This document shows positions 37,844 to 45,297 of a DNA stretch of 64,000 nucleotides, in pieces. The DNA comes from Xanthobacter flavus (lineage in GTDB: Bacteria > Pseudomonadota > Alphaproteobacteria > Rhizobiales > Xanthobacteraceae). The stretch covers positions 2,377,001 through 2,441,000 of the forward strand of contig NZ_JAGGML010000001.1 in the NCBI RefSeq assembly GCF_017875275.1, written 5' to 3'. Numbering within the stretch: position 1 is the first letter of the stretch; each line of letters starts with the position of its first letter. Made by a program: the position numbers and the translations under genes. The notes beneath the pieces were generated by a model. The model saw only the letters and a list, made by a program, of their open reading frames with translations, ran no database searches and was not told the DNA's origin.

Positions 37844-39336
37844 GCCGCGACCTCCTTGAGGGCGGCGAGGACTTCCGCCGCGTCCGAGAATGGATATGTC
37901 CGGTCGCCGATGATTTGGCCGGTTTCGTGACCCTTGCCGGCAACGAGCAGTGCATCCCCGGCTTCCAGCAGCGCGACGCCGGCCCGGATGGCCTCCGCCC
38001 GGTCGCCGATCTCCCGCACGTCGCCCCGGCCGGCGCCGCGCGCGCCTTCCAATACCTCCGCGCGAATCGCCGCCGGCTCTTCGCTGCGCGGGTTGTCGTC
38101 GGTGACGATCACCACGTCCGCCTTCATCGCGGCGATGGCGCCCATGATCGGACGCTTGCCCCGGTCGCGGTCGCCCCCGCAGCCGACCACCACCACCAGC
38201 CGGCCGGGGATGGCGGCGCGCAGCGTGTCGAGAACGGTCGCGAGCGCTTCCGGCTTGTGGGCATAGTCCACGAACACCGGCCGGCGCGAGTCATCGCCGA
38301 TACGCTCCAGCCGGCCGGGAACGCCCGTGAGGTGGGCGAGGGCGGCGAAGGCCTCCGCCCGGTCCGCCCCGCAGGCGATGGCGAGGCCGGCCGCGAGCAG
38401 CGCATTGTCCAGCTGGAAGCGCCCCACCAGCGGCACCACTGCGCTGGAGCCGTCCGCGAACATCACTTTCTGTCCGGCGGGCGAACCCGTCGCGGCGGCG
38501 ATGTCGATGCCGTCCGACCGGCCCTCGCCGATGGGCAGGAGCCTGAGCCCGCGGGTCTCAGCCCACGCGAGCGCGGTGGCGGCGAAGGGGGCGGAGGTGA
38601 CGGCGACAGCGGCGGCGTCCTGCGGCATCACCTCGGTGAAGAGGCGGAGCTTGGCGCGGAAATAGGCGTCCATCGTCGGGTGATAGTCGAGATGGTCGCG
38701 GCCGAGATTGGTGAAGCCGCCAGCGGCGAGCCGAACCCCGTCGAGCCGTTTCTGGTCCAGGCCGTGGGAGGAGGCTTCGAGCGCCATGTGGGTGACGCCC
38801 TCGCCCGCGAGCGCGTCGAGGGTGGCGTGCAGCTCCACCGGGTCGGGCGTGGTGAGGCTGCCATAGGTGGCGCCGTCCGGCTTCACCAGGCCGATGGTGC
38901 CGAGATACGCCGCGCGATGGCCGAGCCGCTCCCAGATCTGCCGCAGGAAGAAGGCGACGGAGGTCTTGCCGGCGGTGCCGGTGACGGCGGCGATGGTCTG
39001 CGGCTGGCGCGGATAGACGCGTGCGGCGGCCAGCGACAGCGAGCGCCGGGCATCCAGCGTGAAGGCGAGGGCGACCTGCGGCGGCAATCTCGGGGCGGGG
39101 GCGGTCGGCTCCATCAGGACGGCGGCGGCGCCGCGCGCGATGGCGTCCGCGATGAAGCGCGTGCCGTCCGCATGGGTGCCGGGGATGGCGACGAACAGAT
39201 CGCCGGGCGTGATGCGCCGGCTGTCGGAGGACAGGCCGGTGATGGGCTCCTGCGCGCCGTCCGGCGTCAGGATGCGGGCGTGGCCGTCCAGAATCTGTCC
39301 GAGGGGAAGGAGCTGTCCGAGGGAATGCATGGTCAT
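37840..39336 (-). CDS. murE: UDP-N-acetylmuramoylalanyl-D-glutamate--2,6-diaminopimelate ligase
   Basis: 498 residues. The ATP loop AAVTGTAGKTSVAFFL lies near residue 113. The DNPRSEEP motif near 405 contains the DNPR sequence that marks specificity for meso-diaminopimelate rather than lysine. ATG 39336 has AGGGG upstream; ATG 39330 is a close alternative. It ends overlapping murF and starts 90 bases after ftsI. Confidence 0.96.
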   Translation of the reverse strand: MTMHSLGQLLPLGQILDGHARILTPDGAQEPITGLSSDSRRITPGDLFVAIPGTHADGTRFIADAIARGAAAVLMEPTAPAPRLPPQVALAFTLDARRSLSLAAARVYPRQPQTIAAVTGTAGKTSVAFFLRQIWERLGHRAAYLGTIGLVKPDGATYGSLTTPDPVELHATLDALAGEGVTHMALEASSHGLDQKRLDGVRLAAGGFTNLGRDHLDYHPTMDAYFRAKLRLFTEVMPQDAAAVAVTSAPFAATALAWAETRGLRLLPIGEGRSDGIDIAAATGSPAGQKVMFADGSSAVVPLVGRFQLDNALLAAGLAIACGADRAEAFAALAHLTGVPGRLERIGDDSRRPVFVDYAHKPEALATVLDTLRAAIPGRLVVVVGCGGDRDRGKRPIMGAIAAMKADVVIVTDDNPRSEEPAAIRAEVLEGARGAGRGDVREIGDRAEAIRAGVALLEAGDALLVAGKGHETGQIIGDRTYPFSDAAEVLAALKEVAA

Positions 39337-39426
39337 CGGACCCCTTTCTGGCATTCGCCCGCCCCGGTTGTCACCCCGCGCGGGCTGCCGCTGCGGTGGC
39401 GGTAACGTGATCCCGCACCGGTGACG

Positions 39427-41373
39427 TTAATTGCGGTCGGCGACCTTGAGCGGCATGCGCAGCAGCTGCTCCGCGTCAGGCAGGTTCTGGCGCGGCGCGA
39501 TGTTGAGCATGGGCGCGATGCGCTCGACGATCTTGCCCGCCGTGGGCGCGGCGTTCCATCCCGAGGTGGCGTAGCCGTAGGTCTCGGGCGTCGCCTTGGG
39601 CTCGTCCAGCATCACCAGAACGAGGTAGCGCGGCTTGTCCATGGGGAAGACCGCGGTGAAGGACGTGAGCAGCTTGTTCTTGGCGTAGCGCCCGTTCACC
39701 ACCTTCTCGGCGGTGCCGGTCTTGCCGCCGACGAGGAAGCCGGGCACCTCGGCCTTCTTGGCTGAGCCCTTCTCGGCATTGAGGCGCATGACGTAGCGCA
39801 TCTTGTCCGAGGTCTCGGGCTTGAGCACGCGCACCGCCACCTTCTGCGCTTCTTCCGGCGTGCGCTTGATGAAGGTGGGCGGAATGAGGAAGCCGCCGTT
39901 GACCATGGAATTCACCGCCATCACCGCCTGCAGCGGGGCGACGGAGAGGCCGTGGCCGAAGGCGATGGTGGCCGAGTTCAGCTCGCCCCAGCGCTTCGGC
40001 ACGATGGGCTCGGAGCTTTCCGGCAGCTCGGTCTTGAGCCGGTCGAGCTGGCCCATCTTCTTCAGGAACGCCTTGTGCGCCTCCACGCCCAGGGAGAGCA
40101 CCATCTTCGCCGTACCCACGTTGGACGAGACGAGGAAGATTTCCGGCACGGTGAGCACGCGGTTCTCGGCGTGGTAGTCGTGGATGGCGAACTTGCCGAA
40201 ATGCAGCGCGCCGCGGGCATCGAAGCTCGAATTCAGGCCGATCTTGCCCGAATCCAGCGCCATGGCGAACGACAGCGCCTTGAAGGTCGAGCCCATCTCA
40301 TAGACGCCGGTGGTGAGGCGGTTGAGATAGGCGTCGTCCTTGGGGTTGCCGGACATGTTGGGGTCGAAGTCCGGGATCGACACCATCGAGATGATCTCGC
40401 CGGTATTCACATCGGTGACCATCCCCATGGCGTGCAGCGCCTGGAACTTGGTCTTGGCCTTCACCAGTTCGTCGCGCACGGCGTGCTGCACGCGCACGTC
40501 CATGGAGAGCTGGACCGGCTCCTGCTGCCGGTCGGTGGCGAAGCCGGCGAGATGCAGCTCGGCGAGGCCCCGGCTGTCGATCCACTTCTCGATGCCGGAA
40601 ATGCCCTGGTTGTCCACGTTCACGCCGCCCATCACGTGGGAAATGATGGGACCGTCGGGATAGATGCGGCGGTTTTCCTTGAGGAAGCCGATGCCGGGAA
40701 TCCCGAGCCGGTGGATGGCGCGCATCTGCGCCGGCGTGATCTCGCGCTTCAGCCAGGCGAAGCCCTTGCCGGAATTCAGGCGCTTGCGCGCCTCCTCGAC
40801 ATCGAGGTCGGGCAGCACCTTGAGCAGGCCTTCCAGCGCCTCGTCGGGGTCGATGAGGCGGCGCGGCTCGGCGAACAGGGACGGGGACTTCACGTCGATG
40901 GCGACGATATCGCCGTTGCGGTCGATGATGTCCGGGCGGGCGGAGGCCACCGCATCCGAGCCGCGCCCGCGCCCGCCGCCGCCGTCCGCGGTCATGGCGA
41001 GGTGGGAGAGCTGAACCGCGATGGCCACGAACAGGCAGCAGAACGCGAACATCACCAGCTTGATGCGTCCGCGCGCCACGGTATCTGGATCGCCCCGGTC
41101 GAGCCCGAACAGCCCCCGCACCACATGGCGGACACCGCGCCAGGCGAGGTGTCCGAGATGCACCGCGAACGGCCATACCACGTTCCAGCTTGCGACGGCG
41201 GCCCGCGCGGAGCCGCGCGCGGTGGCGCGACCGGCGGCCTTGCTGCCGGCACCAAGGCGATCGAGCAGGACCGCGCAGGAGGCATCGGCGTCCCGCAGCG
41301 CGGGGCCGACGGCGGCGACGATGCCGGCCCACATGCGGGCGAGGCGGGCGGAGATGGAAGACAGATCAGCCAT
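39427..41373 (-). CDS. ftsI: division-specific transpeptidase FtsI (PBP3)
   Basis: 648 residues. An N-terminal cytoplasmic part of nearly 95 residues, longer than in enterobacteria, precedes one membrane anchor (LVMFAFCCLFVAIAVQLSHL). The pedestal domain follows, then the transpeptidase domain with the active-site serine in GSTFKALSFA (SXXK), SSNVGT (SXN) and GGKTGTAEK (KTG). It cross-links septal peptidoglycan. ATG 41373 gives MADLSSISARL. It lies 11 bases after ftsL in the dcw order. Confidence 0.95.
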   Translation of the reverse strand: MADLSSISARLARMWAGIVAAVGPALRDADASCAVLLDRLGAGSKAAGRATARGSARAAVASWNVVWPFAVHLGHLAWRGVRHVVRGLFGLDRGDPDTVARGRIKLVMFAFCCLFVAIAVQLSHLAMTADGGGGRGRGSDAVASARPDIIDRNGDIVAIDVKSPSLFAEPRRLIDPDEALEGLLKVLPDLDVEEARKRLNSGKGFAWLKREITPAQMRAIHRLGIPGIGFLKENRRIYPDGPIISHVMGGVNVDNQGISGIEKWIDSRGLAELHLAGFATDRQQEPVQLSMDVRVQHAVRDELVKAKTKFQALHAMGMVTDVNTGEIISMVSIPDFDPNMSGNPKDDAYLNRLTTGVYEMGSTFKALSFAMALDSGKIGLNSSFDARGALHFGKFAIHDYHAENRVLTVPEIFLVSSNVGTAKMVLSLGVEAHKAFLKKMGQLDRLKTELPESSEPIVPKRWGELNSATIAFGHGLSVAPLQAVMAVNSMVNGGFLIPPTFIKRTPEEAQKVAVRVLKPETSDKMRYVMRLNAEKGSAKKAEVPGFLVGGKTGTAEKVVNGRYAKNKLLTSFTAVFPMDKPRYLVLVMLDEPKATPETYGYATSGWNAAPTAGKIVERIAPMLNIAPRQNLPDAEQLLRMPLKVADRN

Positions 41374-41384
41374 TTCGGACCTCG

Positions 41385-41990
41385 TCAGCGGAAACCGGCC
41401 AGGAATCCGGAGAGCTTTTCGAGGGGATTGGTCGGCTCCGGGGGCGGGGCCGGTGCGGCGGCGACCGGCGCCGGCTGCATGGGGGGCAGGGGCCGCGGCG
41501 CGGCTGGGGGCCGGGGCGTCGCCGACGCGCTCGGTACCGGCTTCGCCACCGGCGCGTTCGCCGGGCGCAGCGCCGATGTCGCAGGAACGGTGGCGCCGCC
41601 GGAGCTGGTGGGCGCGGTGGTGGAGGCTGGCGGCTTGGAGCTGGCCGAGGACGTGACGAGAGGTGCGTCCACCAGTGCCTCGATCATGCCGCCGATGCCG
41701 TCGCCGCCGGAGGCGGGCTTGGCGGGCAGATCGTCGAGGCTGGAAATCGAATCGACATCGAGCCGCTTCATGTCGAGATGCCGCTCGGCGAGGCCCTGGA
41801 TATAGATGGGCGACGTGCGGCGGGCCCATTCCGCGCGCAGCAGCGCGATCGAATCGCGCTCCTTGCGGATCTGGGTGCGCAGGGTGGCGAGCCGCTCGGC
41901 CTCGGCGGTGGACGAGACCTTGAGCTGGTAGACCACCGCGGCGGTCACCAGAAGCGCGACGACCATCACGACATTGGCGACCCGAAACAT
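41385..41990 (-). CDS. ftsL: cell division protein FtsL-like
   Basis: 201 residues. One membrane helix at the very N terminus (VANVVMVVALLVTAAVVYQL), then a short coiled coil (AEAERLATLRTQIRKERDSIALLRAEW) as in FtsL, and a Pro/Ala/Ser-rich C-terminal tail of about 100 residues. FtsL joins FtsB and FtsQ to activate septal synthesis. The call rests on topology and on position between rsmH and ftsI, since FtsL sequences diverge greatly. The long tail is unusual for the family but common in rhizobia. Confidence 0.85.
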   Translation of the reverse strand: MFRVANVVMVVALLVTAAVVYQLKVSSTAEAERLATLRTQIRKERDSIALLRAEWARRTSPIYIQGLAERHLDMKRLDVDSISSLDDLPAKPASGGDGIGGMIEALVDAPLVTSSASSKPPASTTAPTSSGGATVPATSALRPANAPVAKPVPSASATPRPPAAPRPLPPMQPAPVAAAPAPPPEPTNPLEKLSGFLAGFR

Positions 41991-41995
41991 CTCGA

Positions 41996-43033
41996 CTAGC
42001 GTCTCCGCCCTGGGCGTTGCGGTGATGGAGGCGGAAGCAGCCCCATCAGGTCACCGCCCGGATGCGCCGGGGCGTCCGTGCGCTCGGCCGCGCGAAGTTT
42101 CGCGGACCTGGAGCGCGGGTTGCCTGCCACTTCGTCGGGACCGGGCTCTACCGCTCCCTTCGCCACGAGGCGGAAGGAGGGCTCCGGCCCTTCCGCTTGC
42201 GGCTGGTGGCGCGAGGCGGACGGTGCCTTTGACCGGTGTGACAGAAAAGTCTTAACGATCCTGTCCTCCAGCGAATGGAAGGTGACGACCACCAGCCGCC
42301 CGCCCGGCCTGAGCGCCCGCTCGGCGGCGGCCAGCGCCTCCACAAGCTCCGACAATTCCTCGTTCACGGCGATCCGCAGGGCCTGGAAGGTGCGGGTGGC
42401 CGGATGCATCTCGCCGGGCTTCGCCCACACCACGCGGGACACGATTTCCGCCAACTGAGACGTGCGGGTGATGGGCGCTTCCTCCCGCGCCTTCACGATG
42501 GCCTTGGCGATGGCGCGTGAATGCCGCTCTTCGCCGAAGGTCCAGATGATATGGGCGAGGCGCACTTCATCGAGCGTGGCGCAGAGGTCGGCGGCCGAGA
42601 GCCCGTCCGCGCCCATGCGCATGTCCAGAGGCCCGTCGCGGCGGAAGGAGAAGCCGCGCTCCGCCTCGTCGAGCTGCATGGAGGAGACGCCGATGTCCAG
42701 CACCACGCCGTCGAGCGGGGCGAAATCCTGCTCGGCGGCGATCTCGTCGAGCCGGGAGAAGCGGTCCTGCACGAGGAGGAGGCGCTTGCCGGAGGCTTCC
42801 ACCAGCGTCTGCCCGGCGGCGATGGCCGTGGGGTCGCGGTCGATGGCGAGCACCTGGCAGTCGGCCGCGGCGAGGATGGCGGAGGTATAACCTCCCGCGC
42901 CGAAGGTGCCGTCCACATAATGGCCGGCGTCCTTCGGCGCGAGGTGCGCGAGAACCTCGCGGAGCATTACCGGCAGATGACGGGCCGGTCCGCCAGCGGC
43001 GTCGGCGGGGCCGACCCCGTGGCCCGTCGTCAT
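41996..43033 (-). CDS. rsmH: 16S rRNA (cytosine-1402-N4)-methyltransferase RsmH
   Basis: 345 residues. [13 protein letters not shown] and [16 protein letters not shown] near residue 40 hold the SAM-binding loop. [20 protein letters not shown] and [13 protein letters not shown] are the remaining family blocks. It methylates C1402 in the ribosomal decoding centre. Its ATG (43033) overlaps the mraZ stop by four bases. Longer upstream frames run through mraZ and were rejected. Confidence 0.96.
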   Translation of the reverse strand: MTTGHGVGPADAAGGPARHLPVMLREVLAHLAPKDAGHYVDGTFGAGGYTSAILAAADCQVLAIDRDPTAIAAGQTLVEASGKRLLLVQDRFSRLDEIAAEQDFAPLDGVVLDIGVSSMQLDEAERGFSFRRDGPLDMRMGADGLSAADLCATLDEVRLAHIIWTFGEERHSRAIAKAIVKAREEAPITRTSQLAEIVSRVVWAKPGEMHPATRTFQALRIAVNEELSELVEALAAAERALRPGGRLVVVTFHSLEDRIVKTFLSHRSKAPSASRHQPQAEGPEPSFRLVAKGAVEPGPDEVAGNPRSRSAKLRAAERTDAPAHPGGDLMGLLPPPSPQRPGRRR

Positions 43034-43503
43034 GTCCGTTCGCCCCTCGGGTTCTCCGCTCGGGAGCCGATGGCCTGGCGCAGCTCGCGCACCCGTCGGG
43101 TGGCCTCCGCGAGATGTGCCTTCAGCCGCTCCGGTTCCCAGATCCGGAACTTGTGTCCTAGCCCGACGAACGCCACCTGGTCGGTGATCGCCGCATGGGC
43201 CTTCAATGTCTCCGTCAGCACCACCCGGCCCTCCGGGTCGATGCGCAGCGTCTCGCTGGTGCCATAGAGGGCGGCAGCCAGCTCCTCGCGCGCCTCGGAA
43301 TAGGGCGGGTAGCTGCCGATCAGCGCGTCGATCTCGCCGACCAGACGGTTGCCGCCGGCATCCAGCGCCGGTTCCGCGAGGCTCGGATGGCAATAGAGGC
43401 CGTCCGCGCCGTCCTTCATCAGTACCGTCCGGTAGGGCGCGGGGATGGAGACCCGGCCCTTGGCGTCAAGGCGCATCGTGTAGGTGGACACGAAGCGGTC
43501 CAT
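43030..43503 (-). CDS. mraZ: transcriptional regulator MraZ
   Basis: 157 residues with two AbrB-like repeats: [18 protein letters not shown] near residue 13 and [18 protein letters not shown] near 87. MraZ forms a ring-shaped oligomer that binds TGGG repeats and represses its own dcw cluster. It is the first gene of the cluster here, and four TGGG repeats at a 10-bp period lie 80-110 bases upstream of its start. Coupled to rsmH. Confidence 0.95.
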   Translation of the reverse strand: MDRFVSTYTMRLDAKGRVSIPAPYRTVLMKDGADGLYCHPSLAEPALDAGGNRLVGEIDALIGSYPPYSEAREELAAALYGTSETLRIDPEGRVVLTETLKAHAAITDQVAFVGLGHKFRIWEPERLKAHLAEATRRVRELRQAIGSRAENPRGERT

Positions 43504-43582
43504 GGCGCCCGGGTGCCCTCGTGTTGCGGCGGGCGCCGCTCAAGGCCGCCCGCATGACGGCGACGGCCGTCCATCCTGTTCA

Positions 43583-43616
43583 TGGGTGCTTATGGGTTAT
43601 CATGGGCTGGCATGGG
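43583..43616. promoter_or_regulatory. putative MraZ operator: four TGGG repeats with 10-bp period
   Basis: TGGG occurs at 43583, 43593, 43603 and 43613, each preceded by A and exactly ten bases apart, with a fifth at 43634 out of phase. This matches the known MraZ target of TGGGN boxes separated by five bases. The repeats read TGGG on the plus strand, opposite to the mraZ coding strand, whereas in Escherichia coli they are on the coding strand. Confidence 0.65.
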
Positions 43617-43835
43617 CCGTCAACGAAACGGCATGGGCAGAGCCGTCCCGAAACGGGACGGTCGCCCGGCTCAAGGGGAACATCGCGCGAACGAATCGTG
43701 CGCGAATCGGAGTGAGTCCCGTCTTCCCCTTCCGTTCCGTCGCGTTCCGCCCCTCCTGCGCGCGCCTTGCCCCTGCCCCCTTGCCCATGGCCATATGCGC
43801 CACCGGCCGCAGGGGGCCGGCCGAAGGGGCGCCCC

Positions 43836-44828
43836 ATGATCGAGATCGGTCCCAACCTGTTCGTGCTGGTGCTGCTGGTGCTGGCCGTGGCGGTGGTCTT
43901 CTCCGGCGTGAAGACGGTGCCGCAGGGCTACCAGTACACGGTGGAGCGCTTCCGCCGGTACACCAAGACGCTGATGCCCGGCCTCAACCTCATCGTTCCG
44001 TTCATCGATCGCATCGGCAACCGCGTGAATGTGATGGAGCAGGTGATCGACGTTCCGAGCCAGGAGGTCATCACCAAGGACAATGCCACCGTGACGGTGG
44101 ACGGCGTGGTGTTCTTCCAGGTCTTCGACGCCGCCCGCGCCTCCTATGAGGTCGCGCGGCTCGACACCGCCATCCTCGCGCTGACCATGACCAACATCCG
44201 CACGGTCATGGGCTCCATGGACCTCGACCAGCTTTTGTCCCACCGCGACGAGATCAACGTGCGCCTGCTGACGGTGGTGGATGCAGCGGCCTCGCCGTGG
44301 GGCATCAAGATGACCCGCATCGAGATCAAGGACATCGTGCCGCCCGCCGACCTCGTGAACGCCATGGGCCGCCAGATGAAGGCGGAACGCGAGAAGCGCG
44401 CCGTGATCCTCGAGGCCGAGGGCCAGCGCCAGTCGGAGATTCTCAAGGCGGAGGGCCAGAAGCAGGGCCAGATCCTGCAGGCCGAGGGCCGCCGCGAGGC
44501 CGCGTTCCGGGACGCCGAAGCCCGCGAGCGGCTCGCGCAGGCCGATGCCAAGGCCACGGAGATGCTGTCCGTCGCGGTGGCGAGCGGCGATCCGGCCGCG
44601 CTCAACTATTACATCGCCGAGAAATACGTGAAGGCGTTCGAGACCATGGGCGCGGCGCCCAACCAGAAGGTGGTGCTCATGCCCTATGAGGGCACGGCGC
44701 TGCTCTCCTCCCTCGCCGGCATCGGCGAGATCGCCAAGGGCGCTTTCGGGGCGGAGGGCGTATCCGCTCCGCGTCCGTCTGGCCGCCGGCCCACCGGCCC
44801 CGCGACCCTGCCGCCCCGGGAGGACTGA
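43836..44828 (+). CDS. SPFH/band-7 (stomatin-like, QmcA-type) membrane protein
   Basis: 330 residues. One N-terminal membrane helix (LFVLVLLVLAVAVVFSGV), then the SPFH domain (VPQGYQYTVERFRRYTKTLMPG and PSQEVITKDNATVTVDGVVF). A long Glu/Gln/Ala-rich coiled coil (about 190-250) carries repeats of ILEAEGQRQ / LKAEGQKQG. Such proteins form membrane scaffolds and usually pair with an NfeD-like protein, which follows three bases downstream. GAAGGGG precedes ATG 43836. The 330 bases up to mraZ hold the MraZ-type repeats and presumably divergent promoters. Confidence 0.92.
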   Translation: MIEIGPNLFVLVLLVLAVAVVFSGVKTVPQGYQYTVERFRRYTKTLMPGLNLIVPFIDRIGNRVNVMEQVIDVPSQEVITKDNATVTVDGVVFFQVFDAARASYEVARLDTAILALTMTNIRTVMGSMDLDQLLSHRDEINVRLLTVVDAAASPWGIKMTRIEIKDIVPPADLVNAMGRQMKAEREKRAVILEAEGQRQSEILKAEGQKQGQILQAEGRREAAFRDAEARERLAQADAKATEMLSVAVASGDPAALNYYIAEKYVKAFETMGAAPNQKVVLMPYEGTALLSSLAGIGEIAKGAFGAEGVSAPRPSGRRPTGPATLPPRED

Positions 44829-44831
44829 GCC

Positions 44832-45278
44832 GTGATGCTCCTCACCCAACTCGGCCCCTGGGCCTGGTTCGTCCTCGGCGGCGTGCTGCTGGTTGCGGAG
44901 ATCGCGGCGCCGGGGGCGTTCCTGCTGTGGCTCGGGCTCGCTGCGCTGGTCACCGGCGCGATTGCCTTTGGGATTGCGCTCGCGTGGCAATTGGAAGTGC
45001 TGGTGTTCGCCGCGCTGGCGGTGGTCGCCGTCCTCATCGGCCGGCGCATCAGCCCGGCGCCGGGCAAGGCCTCCGACCGACCCTTTCTCAACCGGCGGGC
45101 AGAGGAATTCGTCGGCCGGGTGTTCACGCTCGATGCTCCCATCATGGGTGGCACCGGGCGGGTGCGCATCGGCGACACGGTGTGGCGCGTGGAAGGCCCC
45201 GATGTCGCCGCAGGGCGAGACGTGCGCGTGACCGGCGCCGACGGCGCGACGCTGAAGGTGGAGCCGGTGGAGGGCTGA
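44832..45278 (+). CDS. NfeD-family membrane protein
   Basis: 148 residues. Three hydrophobic helices (about 10-27, 31-48 and 53-72) are followed by an OB-fold domain of about 65 residues (EEFVGRVFTLDAPIMGGTGR ... VTGADGATLKVEPVEG). This is the short NfeD form that works with SPFH proteins. The start is GTG 44832 with GGAGG eight bases upstream; the next codon, ATG 44835, is an alternative. It is clearly in an operon with the band-7 gene. Confidence 0.9.
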   Translation: MMLLTQLGPWAWFVLGGVLLVAEIAAPGAFLLWLGLAALVTGAIAFGIALAWQLEVLVFAALAVVAVLIGRRISPAPGKASDRPFLNRRAEEFVGRVFTLDAPIMGGTGRVRIGDTVWRVEGPDVAAGRDVRVTGADGATLKVEPVEG

Positions 45279-45297
45279 CGCCTCCCCACCGTTCGCC

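Noticed and set aside
43583-43616. Regular repeats considered as a CRISPR or minisatellite
   Set aside because: Units are only 4 bases of identity at a 10-bp period, too short for CRISPR; the MraZ-operator reading explains them better.
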